DNA of 64,000 nucleotides from Agromyces aureus (GCF_001660485.1 NZ_CP013979.1:2108001-2172000), one strand, 5' to 3'. Numbered from the stretch's first letter, positions 15,960 to 25,439 are shown. Program-made: numbers and translations. The notes: generated from the sequence alone by a model not told the origin.

Positions 15960-16996
15960 GCGATGGCGTCGGCGGTGAGGTCGACCTGACCGATCCCGTG
16001 CTCGCCTCCGAGGCTGAGCTGGCGTTCGAAGGCGCCCTCCGCCCGCGCAGCCTCTCCGAGTTCGTCGGGCAGACCCGCGTGCGCGGGCAGCTGCAGCTGC
16101 TGCTCACCGCGGCGACGATCCAGCAGCGCACCCCCGATCACATCCTGCTCGCCGGCCCTCCCGGCCTCGGCAAGACCACGCTCGCCATGATCGTCGCCCA
16201 CGAGAGCGGTCGACCGCTGCGCATGTCGAGCGGCCCGGCCATTCAGCATGCCGGAGACCTGGCCGCGATCCTCAGCTCTCTCGTGCCGGGCGAGGTGCTC
16301 TTCATCGACGAGATCCACCGCATGGCGCGCTCGGCCGAAGAGATGCTCTACCTCGCCATGGAGGACTTCCGCATCGACATCATGGTCGGCAAGGGGGCAG
16401 GCGCCACCTCGGTGCCGCTCGACCTCTCCCCGTTCACGCTGGTCGGCGCGACCACGCGCGCGGGGCTGCTGCCGAACCCGCTGCGCGACCGGTTCGGCTT
16501 CACCGCGCACCTTGAGTTCTACGATGATGCCGAGCTCGCACAGGTCCTCGCCCGTGCCGCGACCTTGCTCGGTCTCGACATCGATCGTGACGCCATCGTC
16601 GAGATCTCGGGCAGATGCCGGGGCACGCCCCGTATCGCCAATCGCCTGCTCCGTCGGGTGCGCGACTACGCGCTCGTGCACACCGGGCGAGCCGACCTCG
16701 CGACGGTGAACGCCGCGCTCGACCTCTACGACGTCGACGCGCTCGGGCTCGATCGCCTCGATCGGGCCGTCATGCAGATCATCCTGACGAGGTTCGGCGG
16801 TGGGCCCGTCGGCCTGAACACGCTCGCGGTGTCGGTCGGTGAGGAGTCCGAGACCATCGAGGCGGTCGTCGAGCCCTTCCTCGTGCGAATCGGCCTCATC
16901 ACGCGTACCCCCCGCGGACGCGTCGCGACCTCCGCGGCGTGGCGGCATTTCGGGCTTTCGCACGGCGACACGGCGCTTCCGATCGATGACCTATAA
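15956..16996 (+). CDS. ruvB: Holliday junction branch migration ATPase RuvB
   Basis: The 346-residue AAA+ motor drives branch migration with RuvA. Walker A is [10 protein letters not shown], Walker B LFIDEIH, sensor 1 VGATTRAG and the arginine finger LRDRFGF, followed by a C-terminal winged helix ([15 protein letters not shown]). The ATG at 15956 overlaps the ruvA stop by four bases; a longer in-frame reading inside ruvA is rejected. Confidence 0.98.
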   Translation: MSDGVGGEVDLTDPVLASEAELAFEGALRPRSLSEFVGQTRVRGQLQLLLTAATIQQRTPDHILLAGPPGLGKTTLAMIVAHESGRPLRMSSGPAIQHAGDLAAILSSLVPGEVLFIDEIHRMARSAEEMLYLAMEDFRIDIMVGKGAGATSVPLDLSPFTLVGATTRAGLLPNPLRDRFGFTAHLEFYDDAELAQVLARAATLLGLDIDRDAIVEISGRCRGTPRIANRLLRRVRDYALVHTGRADLATVNAALDLYDVDALGLDRLDRAVMQIILTRFGGGPVGLNTLAVSVGEESETIEAVVEPFLVRIGLITRTPRGRVATSAAWRHFGLSHGDTALPIDDL

Positions 16997-16997
16997 T
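16992..16997 (+). promoter_or_regulatory. Perfect TATAAT at the ruvB stop
   Basis: A consensus -10 overlaps the ruvB stop codon, 72 bases before yajC. In a 70 percent GC window this is rare by chance, but no good -35 lies 16-18 bases upstream. It could drive yajC-secD-secF separately from the ruv genes. Confidence 0.45.
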
Positions 16998-17068
16998 CCA
17001 ATGAGGCTTCGCCCTCGCCGCCGTCGACTTCGTGCGGTTCGCCGCACTCCGGAAGGTCCTACCCCCTC

Positions 17069-17464
17069 ATGACGCTCGATCCGTTCACTATCATCATGCT
17101 CGCCGTCCTGGCGGTACTGATCTTCTTCATGTTCCGCAACTCGCGCAAGCGTCAGGCCGAGGCGCAGAAGCTGCAGTCGAAGGTCCAGCCCGGCGCCCGC
17201 GTCATGACGAACTTCGGCGTCTACGGCACGATCGTGTCGATTGACGAAGAAGAGAACCAGGTCCAGCTCGAGGTCTCGCCCGGCACCGTGCTGACCGTGC
17301 ACCGCCAGACCGTCGCCCGCGTGGTCGAGCCCGCCGTCTCCGAAGACGAGGTCGGTTCCCACGAGGCCATCGATGGCGAGCCCGAGTTCGGCGAGCGCGA
17401 CGAGGCGCACACGACCGAGACTCCCGGCGACACGACTCCCGACACCAAGAAGTCGGACGACTAA
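17069..17464 (+). CDS. yajC: Preprotein translocase subunit YajC
   Basis: YajC is the small membrane partner of SecDF at the Sec translocon. The 131-residue protein has one N-terminal membrane helix (FTIIMLAVLAVLIFFMF) and the family core RNSRKRQAEAQKLQSKVQPGARVMT, then GVYGTIV and an acidic, low-complexity tail of about 45 residues that varies between species. The ATG at 17069 follows GGAAGG. The order yajC-secD-secF is standard. Confidence 0.95.
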   Translation: MTLDPFTIIMLAVLAVLIFFMFRNSRKRQAEAQKLQSKVQPGARVMTNFGVYGTIVSIDEEENQVQLEVSPGTVLTVHRQTVARVVEPAVSEDEVGSHEAIDGEPEFGERDEAHTTETPGDTTPDTKKSDD

Positions 17465-17484
17465 ACACTCCCACCCGAGGAACG

Positions 17485-17507
17485 GCCCGCGTCGATTCGG
17501 CGCGGGC
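17485..17507 (+). other. Hairpin in the yajC-secD spacer
   Basis: GCCCGCG (17485-17491) and CGCGGGC (17501-17507) form a 7-bp stem with a 9-base loop, 22 bases before secD. There is no T-tract, so it may adjust expression rather than terminate. Confidence 0.35.
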
Positions 17508-17529
17508 TCCTGCAAAGAAAGCAGAACCT

Positions 17530-19263
17530 GTGGCTGCACCCTCCAAGCGGTCGTCGCGTCCGGCGTCCGTTCGCAAAGCTTGGCGATCGCTCACCTGGCT
17601 CGGTGTCATCATCGTCGGCCTCTTCGCCATCAACGCCGCCGGCGTCATCTGGGGCGGTGGTTCCTGGACGCCCAAGCTCGCGCTCGACCTCGAGGGCGGC
17701 ACGCAGATCATCCTCGAGCCGCAGCTCGAGAGCGGCCAGACCGCGACGCAGGAGCAGCTCGACCAGGCGGTGGCGATCATTCGCCAGCGCGTCGACGCCT
17801 CTGGTGTCGCCGAGCCCGAGATCAACACCGAGGGATCGAACGTCGTCGTCCGAATCCCCGGTGAGCTCGACGAGCAGACGCGTGCGCGCATCGAATCGTC
17901 GGCGAAGCTCGAGCTCCGCGCCGTGCTCCTCTCCGACGCCGCGAGCAACCAGAAGATCAGCCCGACCGACGACCCGACGGCGACCGACGCGGCCGAGGAA
18001 CTCTCCTCGACGCCGACGGCCCCTCCGACGGACGGCAGCGACCCCTCGTGGGTCACGCCCGCGCTCCAGGAGGAGTTCGACACGTTCGACTGCTCCACGA
18101 TCGATGACGTCGAGGCGAACGTGGCGCCGGCCGACGAGCCCCTCGTCACGTGCGACCAGAGCCGCACGGTCAAGTACCTGCTCGGCCCGGTCGAGGCGAG
18201 CGGCGAGAACATCGTCGACGCGACCAACGGCCAGGTGCAGACCCAGACCGGTGCGAGCACCGGGACCTGGGCGGTCAACATCCAGTTCGACGACCAGGGC
18301 ACCAAGGACTTCGCCTCGGTGAGCACGCGACTGTACGGCATGTCCGGCCAGACCCCGCGAGACCAGTTCGCGTTCGTGCTCGATGGTGCGGTCCTCACCG
18401 CCCCCTCGATGAACGGCGCGATCACCGACGGCCGCCCGCAGATCACGGGCAACTTCACGCAGGAGTCCTCGAAGGCCCTCGCCGACCAGCTAAAGTTCGG
18501 CGCGCTGCCGCTGAGCTTCACCGTGCAGTCCTCGGAGACGATCTCGCCGACGCTCGGCACCTCGCAGCTCCAGGCGGGTCTGCTGGCGGGCCTCATCGGT
18601 CTAATCCTCGTCGTGATCTACACCCTGTTCCAATATCGAGCGCTCGGTTCGGTGACGATCGCGTCGCTCGTGATCGCGGGCATCATCACCTACCTGATGA
18701 TCACGATCCTGTCGTGGCGCGAGGGCTACCGCCTCTCGCTCGCCGGCATCGCGGGCCTGATCGTCGCCATCGGCTTCACTGCCGACTCGTTCATCGTGTA
18801 CTTCGAGCGAGTTCGAGACGAGCTCCGCGACGGACGTCCCCTCGTGGGGGCCGTCGAGGCCGGCTGGAAGCGCGCGTTCCGCACGGTGCTCGCGTCGAAG
18901 GGCGTCAACCTGCTCGCGGCGGTCGTGCTCTTCGTCCTCGCAGTCGGCAGCGTGAAGGGCTTCGCCTACACGCTCGGTCTCACCACGATCATCGACGTCG
19001 TCGTCGTGATCCTGTTCACCCACCCGATGCTGCAGCTGCTCGCGCAGACGAAGTTCTTCTCGAGCGGCAACCCCTGGTCGGGTCTCGACCCGACCGCGCT
19101 CGGCGCCGTCTACCGCGGGCGTGCGGAGTTCCGCAAGCCGGTCGCGGTTCCGGCGGCCAAGGCGGCATCGAGTTCGAAGGAAGCCCAGCGTCGTCAGACC
19201 ATCGCGGAGCGCAAGGCGAACGCGACGGCCGGCGCAGGTTCGAGTGAAGGCAAGGAGTCCTGA
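17530..19263 (+). CDS. secD: Protein translocase subunit SecD
   Basis: SecD, with SecF, uses the proton gradient to pull exported proteins out of SecYEG. The 577-residue protein has an N-terminal membrane helix (about 20-40), the hallmark LDLEGGTQIIL and a large periplasmic P1 region, then a cluster of five membrane helices beginning LLAGLIGLILVVIYTLFQYR. The P1 domain holds a long Thr/Pro/Asp-rich insert (roughly residues 140-200) typical of actinobacterial SecD. A long charged tail ends the protein. The GTG start at 17530 has only a weak AAAGAAAG upstream. Its stop shares one base with the secF start. Confidence 0.97.
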   Translation: MAAPSKRSSRPASVRKAWRSLTWLGVIIVGLFAINAAGVIWGGGSWTPKLALDLEGGTQIILEPQLESGQTATQEQLDQAVAIIRQRVDASGVAEPEINTEGSNVVVRIPGELDEQTRARIESSAKLELRAVLLSDAASNQKISPTDDPTATDAAEELSSTPTAPPTDGSDPSWVTPALQEEFDTFDCSTIDDVEANVAPADEPLVTCDQSRTVKYLLGPVEASGENIVDATNGQVQTQTGASTGTWAVNIQFDDQGTKDFASVSTRLYGMSGQTPRDQFAFVLDGAVLTAPSMNGAITDGRPQITGNFTQESSKALADQLKFGALPLSFTVQSSETISPTLGTSQLQAGLLAGLIGLILVVIYTLFQYRALGSVTIASLVIAGIITYLMITILSWREGYRLSLAGIAGLIVAIGFTADSFIVYFERVRDELRDGRPLVGAVEAGWKRAFRTVLASKGVNLLAAVVLFVLAVGSVKGFAYTLGLTTIIDVVVVILFTHPMLQLLAQTKFFSSGNPWSGLDPTALGAVYRGRAEFRKPVAVPAAKAASSSKEAQRRQTIAERKANATAGAGSSEGKES

Positions 19264-20282
19264 TGGCGAGCCGTCTGACCACATTCGGTAACGACCTCTA
19301 CACGGGCAAGCGCTCGTTCAACTTCGTCGCCGGCCGGAAGAAGTGGTACGTCATCGCGGCGGTGCTGATCGCCCTCTCGATCATCGTGCCCGCAGTGCGC
19401 GGCGTGCACTTCAGCATCGAGTTCCGTGGCGGTTCGCAGTTCCAGATCGCGGATGTCGCAAACCCCGATCCCGCGATCGCCGAAGACGCTGTCGCCTCCG
19501 TGGTGCCCGAGGCGACCACGACCGTCCAGGTCGTCGGCGGCGACGGCATCCGCGTGCAGACCGACCAGCTCGAGCAGGCGGACTCGCTCGCTGTGAGCTC
19601 GGCGCTGGCCGAAGCGTACGACGTGCCCCAGTCCGAGGTGACCTCCTCGTTCATCGGCCCGAGCTGGGGTGCGGATGTGACCAGGCAGGCGCTCGTCGGT
19701 CTCGGCGCATTCCTTCTGCTGGCCGGCATCATCATGGCGATCTACTTCCGAACCTGGAAGATGTCGCTCGCGGCGATCCTGGCGCTCATCGCCGACCTCA
19801 TCGTGACCGTGGGTCTCTATGCCGCCGTCGGCTTCGAGATCAGCCCCGCGGCGACGATCGGTATCCTGACGATCCTCAGTTACTCGTTGTACGACACCGT
19901 CGTGGTGTTCGACAAGATCCGCGAGAACACCGAGCAGGACGGCAGCGAGTCCCGTCGCACCTTCGCCGAGTCGGTCAACCTCGCGGTGAACCAGACCCTG
20001 GTGCGGTCGATCAACACGAGCGTCGTCGCGGCACTGCCCGTCGCCTCGATCCTGTTCATCGGCGCGGGTGCTCTCGGAGCCGACACGCTGCGAGACATCT
20101 CGCTCGCGTTGCTCATCGGCATCCTGGTCGGCACGTGGTCGACGGTGTTCCTCGCTGCGCCGCTCTACTCGCAGCTGCGCGAGGGCGAGCCCGTGATCCG
20201 TCGACACGACCAGAAGGTCCTCAAGGACCGCGAGCGGGCCGGCGAATCCGCCGGTTCGGAGGCGGAGCCCGCGAACGCGTGA
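19263..20282 (+). CDS. secF: Protein translocase subunit SecF
   Basis: The 339-residue partner of SecD has six membrane helices. Typical segments are FSIEFRGGSQFQI after the first helix, SSFIGPSWGADVTRQAL, LIADLIVTVGLYA and YSLYDTVVVFDKIRENT, followed by NQTLVRSINTS. The ATG overlaps the secD stop by one base (TGATG), consistent with coupled translation and 1:1 output. The C-terminal tail is charged (RAGESAGSEAEPANA). Confidence 0.97.
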   Translation: MASRLTTFGNDLYTGKRSFNFVAGRKKWYVIAAVLIALSIIVPAVRGVHFSIEFRGGSQFQIADVANPDPAIAEDAVASVVPEATTTVQVVGGDGIRVQTDQLEQADSLAVSSALAEAYDVPQSEVTSSFIGPSWGADVTRQALVGLGAFLLLAGIIMAIYFRTWKMSLAAILALIADLIVTVGLYAAVGFEISPAATIGILTILSYSLYDTVVVFDKIRENTEQDGSESRRTFAESVNLAVNQTLVRSINTSVVAALPVASILFIGAGALGADTLRDISLALLIGILVGTWSTVFLAAPLYSQLREGEPVIRRHDQKVLKDRERAGESAGSEAEPANA

Positions 20283-20312
20283 TGTCCGCCCTCGGCGAGA
20301 TCGGCATGTGCA

Positions 20313-20348
20313 CACCTCCGGAGCGACGATAATTGAGTTCCGGAGGTG
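20313..20348 (+). promoter_or_regulatory. Inverted repeat covering the rel ribosome-binding site, with a -10 in its loop
   Basis: CACCTCCGGA (20313-20322) is perfectly complementary to TCCGGAGGTG (20339-20348). The right arm contains the GGAGGTG ribosome-binding site of rel. The loop holds GATAAT (20328-20333), a near-perfect -10. Read-through mRNA from secDF would fold and hide the site; a transcript from the internal -10 would start at about 20340 and lack the left arm. It may instead be a DNA operator. Confidence 0.6.
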
Positions 20349-20353
20349 GGCGC

Positions 20354-22609
20354 ATGACTGAGACTGGGGTCAACTCGACCGCATCGCTGCGTCGGCTCGT
20401 GCCGCGCATCTTCTCGAAGGCCACGCCTTCGGGAGCCGTGGACACGCTCCTCCGCACGGTGCGCATGCACCACCCGAAGGCCGACCTCGCGCTCGTCGAG
20501 CGCGCGTACACCGTCGCCGAACGCGCCCACGAGGGCCAGAAGCGCAAGAGCGGTGAGCCGTACATCACCCATCCGATCGCGGTCGCGCAGATCCTCGCGG
20601 ATCTCGGCATCGGGTCGAAGACCGTCGCGGCCGCGCTCCTGCACGACACCGTCGAAGACACGGCCTACACCCTCGATCAGGTGCGCGCCGACTTCGGCGA
20701 CGAGATCGCGATGCTGGTCGACGGCGTCACCAAGCTCGACAAGGTCAAGTACGGCGACTCCACCCAGGCCGAGACCGTCCGCAAGATGATCGTCGCGATG
20801 TCGAAGGACATCCGCGTGCTGATCATCAAGCTCGCAGACCGACTGCACAACGCGCGCACGTGGGGATTCGTCCCGGCCGAGTCCGCCACCCGCAAGGCGA
20901 CCGAGACGCTCGAGATCTACGCGCCGCTCGCGCACCGACTCGGTATCCAGACGATCAAGTGGGAGCTCGAGGACCTCTCCTTCGCGGTCCTCTACCCGAA
21001 GCTCTACGCCGAGATCGAAAGCCTCGTCAGGCAGCGCACGCCGCAGCGCGAGGAGTTCGTGCAGCAGGTCATCGACCTCGTGAACGACGATCTCAAGAGC
21101 GCCCGCATCCGTGGCAAGGTCGCCGGGCGTCCCAAGCAGTACTACTCGATCTACCAGAAGATGATCGTTCGCGGACGCGACTTCGACGAGATCTACGACC
21201 TCGTCGGCATCCGTGTGCTCGTCAACTCCGTGCGGGACTGCTACGCGGTGCTCGGCTCGATTCACGCACGGTGGACTCCGGTGCCTGGCCGATTCAAGGA
21301 CTACATCGCCACGCCGAAGTTCAACCTCTACCAGTCGCTGCACACGACGGTGATCGGTCCGAAGGGCCGCCCGGTCGAGATCCAGATCCGCACGCACGAC
21401 ATGCACCAGCGTGCCGAGTACGGTGTCGCCGCGCACTGGAAGTACAAGGAGCGCATGGCCACGGGCCGTGCCGACCCCGCGACGGCGAGCGCCAACGAGA
21501 CGGACATGGCCTGGCTCGCGCACATCTCCGACTGGCAGGCCGAGACGGCCGACCCCGGGGAGTTCCTCGATTCGCTCCGCTACGAGATCGGTGCGAAGGA
21601 GGTCTACGTCTTCACGCCCAAGGGCCGCGTGATCGGTCTGCCCTCCGGGGCGACACCGGTCGACTTCGCCTATGCGGTGCACACCGAGGTCGGCCACCGC
21701 ACCATGGGGGCGAAGGTCAATGGCCGCCTCGTCCCGCTCGAGAGCACGCTCGCCAGCGGCGACGTCGTCGAGGTGTTCACCTCGAAGAACCCCGATTCGG
21801 GGCCGAGCCAGGACTGGCTCGGCTTCGTCAAGAGCCCCCGCGCGCGCAACAAGATCCGCCAGTGGTTCACCAAGGAGCGTCGCGACGAGGCGATCGAGCA
21901 GGGTCGCGACGCCATCGCGCGGGCCATGCGCAAGCAGAACCTTCCGCTGCAGAAACTGATGAGTCAGGACTCGTTCGCCGAGGTCGCCGCGCAGCTCCGC
22001 TACGAGGACGTCTCCGCGCTGTACGCGGCGGTCGGCGAGGGGCACGTGTCGACGCAGTCGGTGCTCGAGAAGGTCGTCGCGCTCGTGCGCGACGCCGACG
22101 AGGGCGACGAGCCCGAGCTCCCGGTCCCGACGCGCTCCCGCACCGTGCAGCGCCACTCCGACTCCGGCGTGCTCGTGCGCGGGGCGCCCGACATTCTCGT
22201 CAAGCTCGCCCGGTGCTGCACCCCGGTGCCCGGTGATGCGATCGTCGGGTTCATCACACGCGGGTCCGGTGTCTCCGTGCACCAGTCGACGTGCCACAAC
22301 GTGCAGTCGCTGATGCGCGAGCCCGAGCGCATGATCGACGTCGAATGGGCGCCGAGTTCGAAGAGCGTGTTCCTCGTGCAGATCCAGATCGAGGCCCTCG
22401 ACCGGGCGGGTCTGCTCTCCGACGTGACGCGCGTGCTGTCGGAGCACCACGTGAACATCCTCTCTGCGAGCGTCTCCACATCGACCGACCGCCTGGCGCT
22501 CAGCCGGTTCGTCTTCGAGATGGGAGACACCACCCATCTGGATCGCGTGCTGAACGCGGTTCGACGCATCGACGCGGTCTACGACGTCTACCGCGTCAGC
22601 GACGGTTGA
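20354..22609 (+). CDS. rel: Bifunctional (p)ppGpp synthetase/hydrolase Rel
   Basis: The 751-residue RelA/SpoT homologue controls the stringent response. The N-terminal HD hydrolase has H73, H97-D98 and the EDT motif (LLHDTVEDT), so hydrolysis should work. The synthetase domain follows (IRGKVAGRPKQYYSIYQKM, YDLVGIRVLVN, PKFNLYQSLHTTV). TGS (VYVFTPKGRVIGLPSGATPVDFAYAVHT), a zinc-finger/helical region with LARCCTPVPGD and a C-terminal ACT domain complete the long-form layout. ATG 20354 lies six bases after GGAGGTG; a TTG-initiated extension from 20333 is rejected. It overlaps the convergent next gene by 14 bases at the 3' end. Confidence 0.97.
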   Translation: MTETGVNSTASLRRLVPRIFSKATPSGAVDTLLRTVRMHHPKADLALVERAYTVAERAHEGQKRKSGEPYITHPIAVAQILADLGIGSKTVAAALLHDTVEDTAYTLDQVRADFGDEIAMLVDGVTKLDKVKYGDSTQAETVRKMIVAMSKDIRVLIIKLADRLHNARTWGFVPAESATRKATETLEIYAPLAHRLGIQTIKWELEDLSFAVLYPKLYAEIESLVRQRTPQREEFVQQVIDLVNDDLKSARIRGKVAGRPKQYYSIYQKMIVRGRDFDEIYDLVGIRVLVNSVRDCYAVLGSIHARWTPVPGRFKDYIATPKFNLYQSLHTTVIGPKGRPVEIQIRTHDMHQRAEYGVAAHWKYKERMATGRADPATASANETDMAWLAHISDWQAETADPGEFLDSLRYEIGAKEVYVFTPKGRVIGLPSGATPVDFAYAVHTEVGHRTMGAKVNGRLVPLESTLASGDVVEVFTSKNPDSGPSQDWLGFVKSPRARNKIRQWFTKERRDEAIEQGRDAIARAMRKQNLPLQKLMSQDSFAEVAAQLRYEDVSALYAAVGEGHVSTQSVLEKVVALVRDADEGDEPELPVPTRSRTVQRHSDSGVLVRGAPDILVKLARCCTPVPGDAIVGFITRGSGVSVHQSTCHNVQSLMREPERMIDVEWAPSSKSVFLVQIQIEALDRAGLLSDVTRVLSEHHVNILSASVSTSTDRLALSRFVFEMGDTTHLDRVLNAVRRIDAVYDVYRVSDG

Positions 22610-23156
22610 GACTCGCTGAAGCCCGATCGAGCCGGGACATCGCCTGCGACTTGTGAGGCAGGCGCGCGGTGTGCTCGAGTCGATGACGCACCGCGGCCTC
22701 GAGTTCGAGGTGCTCCTCGAGCAGGGAGGCGACCACGAACGTGGTCTGCTCGTCGGGCGCCGACGAGTCGCGCAGGAGGTCGAACACGGTGCGACCGAGC
22801 GACGTGCACCTCACCGCTCCGTATGCGTCGACCTCGGAAGCCTGGATCTTCACCTCGCGAACGGTGATGTTCGGATCGGTGATCACCGAGATCCGCGCCT
22901 CGATCGGAACGCAGAACTGCGCCCGCGCGGGCGGAGCGAGCCGTGCGCCGAGAACCCACGCCGCCGACATCCGTTCGATGATGAGCGATCTGGGCGCGCT
23001 GTGGGCGACGACGAGGGCGCGGAACGTCGGGACGTCGGGTTCGTCGATCGGAGCCCACGCGCCGGCGATCGCGACGAGGTCGCCATCGATCCGAGCGGCG
23101 CAGAGCTCGGCGATCGAGAAGTCATCGGTGCCGAGCACCGCGGGAACTTTGGCCAT
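22596..23156 (-). CDS. AbiEi antitoxin-like protein (uncertain)
   Basis: The 186-residue protein has a layout like the AbiEi/type IV antitoxin group: a short winged-helix-like N-terminus, then RSLIIERMSAAWVLGARLAP and the later CTSLGRTVFDLLRD, which resemble 'SA..lhGl' and 'ts..RTl.Dl' of that group. There is no AbiEii-type nucleotidyltransferase toxin next to it, so a working toxin-antitoxin pair is not supported. The final 14 bases overlap the rel coding end in the convergent direction. GATCAT on the minus strand ends five bases before the ATG, hinting at a leaderless transcript. Treat the family name as tentative. Confidence 0.55.
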   Translation of the reverse strand: MAKVPAVLGTDDFSIAELCAARIDGDLVAIAGAWAPIDEPDVPTFRALVVAHSAPRSLIIERMSAAWVLGARLAPPARAQFCVPIEARISVITDPNITVREVKIQASEVDAYGAVRCTSLGRTVFDLLRDSSAPDEQTTFVVASLLEEHLELEAAVRHRLEHTARLPHKSQAMSRLDRASASLNRR

Positions 23157-23263
23157 GCCCCATGATCGCGTCGGCCCGCGGGTGATCCCGAGGAATCGAG
23201 TCGATTGTGGAGAACTCGTCGGTCAGCCGGTGGCCGCGCTCGGACCTCGTCGGGTCGACGGAA

Positions 23264-23309
23264 ACGGCCCCGGGTCGCGATCGCGCGGAGGCGTCGCGGC
23301 CGGGGCCGT
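23264..23309 (-). terminator. Terminator after the DUF349 gene
   Basis: ACGGCCCCGG (23264-23273) pairs with CCGGGGCCGT (23300-23309). On the minus strand TTTCC follows the stem. It lies just after the DUF349 stop at 23324. Confidence 0.65.
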
Positions 23310-23323
23310 CTGCATCGTGCGGG

Positions 23324-24556
23324 TCAGCCGCCGACGGCCTTGAGCCAGGCGCGTCGCGCCTCGAGCGCCTCGCGGGCTTCGGCCGTGGCGCGTGCGTCGC
23401 CGGCGGCCTCGGCGGCAGCGAGGTCCGCCTCGAGCTTCGCGATCGCGTCGTGCAGCTGCCCGAGCATGCCCTCGGAGCGGGCCTTCTTCTCGGGATCCTC
23501 GCGCTCCCAGCGCTCGTCCTCGAGGGAGCGGACGTGGTTCTCGACCTTGCGCAGTCGATCCTCGACGGGGCGGACCTGATCGCGCGGAACTCGTCCGATC
23601 TCGTCCCATTCGCGCTGGACCTTGTTGAGTGCGGAGCGAGCCTGCTTGGGGTCCTTCTCGCCGAGGATCTTGTCGGTCTCGTCGAGCAGGGCCAGCTTGG
23701 CCGTGAGGTTCGCCTGGTATTCCTCGTCGTCGCGAGCGTCGATCTCGGCCTTGGCGCCGAAGAGCACGTCGCCGGCGGCCTTGAACTTCGCCCACAGTGC
23801 ATCGTCGAGCTTCTTGCCGGCGCGGCCGGCCAGCTTCCACTCGTCGAGCAGCAGACGATAGTCGCCGATGCCGTCGGCACCGCGGGGTGCGAGCGCCTCG
23901 GCACGTTCGATGAGTCGCTGCTTGCGCGTGCGGACGTCGCGGTGCGAGGCGTCGAGATCGGCGAAGAACGCCTTGCGGTGCGTCTCGATGGTCGAACGCG
24001 CAGCGCGGAATCGCTTCCAAAGGTCGTTCGCGTCGTTCTTCGGCAGACGAGGGCCGTCCTGCTGGTGACGCTGCCATGCGGCGAAGAGCGAGTCGAGTTC
24101 TGCGGAGGTCTGCTTCCACTGGGTCTTCGCGGGATCCTGGGCGGCGAGGGTCTCGGCCTGCTCGACGATGCGCGTGCGCTCGGCGAGGGCGTCGGCGAGC
24201 GCCGCCTTGGCCTCTGCCTGCTGCTGCTCGGTCAGCTCCTTCGTGGTGCCGGAGAGCGCCTCGAGACGCGTCGAGAGGGACTCGAGGTCGCCGACCGCGT
24301 GCGCATCGACGACGGACGACTTCAGCGTCTCGACGGCCTTCGCGACGTCGGCAGCGGGAGCGCCGCGTCGTGCGCGCTGCTCGAGCAGGCTCACCTGGCC
24401 GGCGAGATCTGCGTACTTGCGCTCGAAGTAGGCGAGTGCCTCTTCTGGAGTCGCGTCGGGGTACTGCCCGACTTCGCGCTCACCGTCGTTCGTGCGAACG
24501 AAGACGGTGCCCGTCTCGTCGACGCGGCCCCACGGCTGCTGTACTGAATCGGTCAC
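23324..24556 (-). CDS. DUF349 domain protein
   Basis: The 410-residue protein is mostly long charged helices with several copies of the DUF349 repeat pattern (for example LWKRFRAARSTIETHRKAFF, LLDEWKLAGRAGKKLDDALWAKFKAA and KVQREWDEIGRVPRD). The N-terminus PWGRVDETGTVFVRTNDGEREVG is a small beta domain seen in actinobacterial members. The family function is not settled. The GTG at 24556 follows AGGGTGAGG. It is cytoplasmic, with no membrane segment, and lies on the minus strand with the cyclophilin gene 91 bases upstream; whether they share a transcript is unclear. Confidence 0.85.
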   Translation of the reverse strand: MTDSVQQPWGRVDETGTVFVRTNDGEREVGQYPDATPEEALAYFERKYADLAGQVSLLEQRARRGAPAADVAKAVETLKSSVVDAHAVGDLESLSTRLEALSGTTKELTEQQQAEAKAALADALAERTRIVEQAETLAAQDPAKTQWKQTSAELDSLFAAWQRHQQDGPRLPKNDANDLWKRFRAARSTIETHRKAFFADLDASHRDVRTRKQRLIERAEALAPRGADGIGDYRLLLDEWKLAGRAGKKLDDALWAKFKAAGDVLFGAKAEIDARDDEEYQANLTAKLALLDETDKILGEKDPKQARSALNKVQREWDEIGRVPRDQVRPVEDRLRKVENHVRSLEDERWEREDPEKKARSEGMLGQLHDAIAKLEADLAAAEAAGDARATAEAREALEARRAWLKAVGG

Positions 24557-24647
24557 GGCCTCACCCTGTCGTGCTCGGAAGCCGCCCGTCGGGCGGCGTT
24601 GACGTCTTCAACCCTATTGCACCGCCGGGCGGGGGTGCTGGCCGCGG

Positions 24648-25439
24648 TCACTCGACGGTCGCGGACGTGATGGCCACCGGAACCACCGGTGCGCCGTCGG
24701 TGCCGCCGTCGACCACGCCGGCGTCGATGACCTGCGCCTGGAGCTGGTCGAGTCCGCTCGTGACCCGGCCGATGACCGTGTACCCGCCGATGCCGTTCTC
24801 GGCCGGGAGCGTGGTGTCGGCGTAGACGATGAAGAACTGGCTGCCCTGGCTGTAGCCGTTGCCGCCCTGGCGCGCCATGGCGATCGTGCCCGCGGGGTAG
24901 ACGCCGTCGGCGGGGTCGTTCTCGACCGGGCCGTAGCTGTAGCCCGGTCCGCCCGTGCCGTCGCCGTTCGGGTCGCCGCACTGCAGCACGAAGATGCCGT
25001 CCGTCGTGAGACGGTGGCATCCGACGCCGTCGTAGAAGCCCGACTGGATGAGGCTGATCTCGCTGGAGACCGCCTGCGGCGCTGCGGCGCCGTCGAGCTC
25101 GATGCCGAGCGGGATGTCGTTCAGCGTGAGGGTGCCGGTCCACGTGCGGCCCTCGGCGAGGTCGGACGAGGGCACGTCGCCGGTGTTCTCGCCCGCCGCG
25201 TCGGTCGGGGGAGCCGTCGTGGCCTCTGGGCTCGCGACGGGCTCCGACGTGCCGGGGCCGCCGTTGAAGAAGAGCAACTGGGCGCCGATCGCGATCACGA
25301 GGACGACGACGAGCGCGACGGCGGCGATCACGTTGTCGCGGGTGCGTCGACGCACCTTGCCCTCGTGCACCTGCTGTCGTGCCTGGTAGGTGCGAAGTCG
25401 CGCTCGTTCCTCGCGCGCCTGACGGTCGTTGGATGCCAC
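24648..25439 (-). CDS. Membrane-anchored peptidyl-prolyl cis-trans isomerase (cyclophilin type)
   Basis: The 263-residue protein has a charged, helical N-terminus (about 1-34), one membrane helix ([22 protein letters not shown]), a Pro/Thr/Ala-rich linker and a C-terminal cyclophilin domain outside the membrane (about 100-263). The cyclophilin marks are [30 protein letters not shown] and [10 protein letters not shown]; some catalytic-site residues differ from classical cyclophilins (Leu and Val where Phe and Ile/Met are common). It probably assists folding of exported proteins. The GTG at 25439 follows AGAAGGAG; the long upstream extension is rejected. It diverges from rarA. Confidence 0.9.
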   Translation of the reverse strand: MASNDRQAREERARLRTYQARQQVHEGKVRRRTRDNVIAAVALVVVLVIAIGAQLLFFNGGPGTSEPVASPEATTAPPTDAAGENTGDVPSSDLAEGRTWTGTLTLNDIPLGIELDGAAAPQAVSSEISLIQSGFYDGVGCHRLTTDGIFVLQCGDPNGDGTGGPGYSYGPVENDPADGVYPAGTIAMARQGGNGYSQGSQFFIVYADTTLPAENGIGGYTVIGRVTSGLDQLQAQVIDAGVVDGGTDGAPVVPVAITSATVE

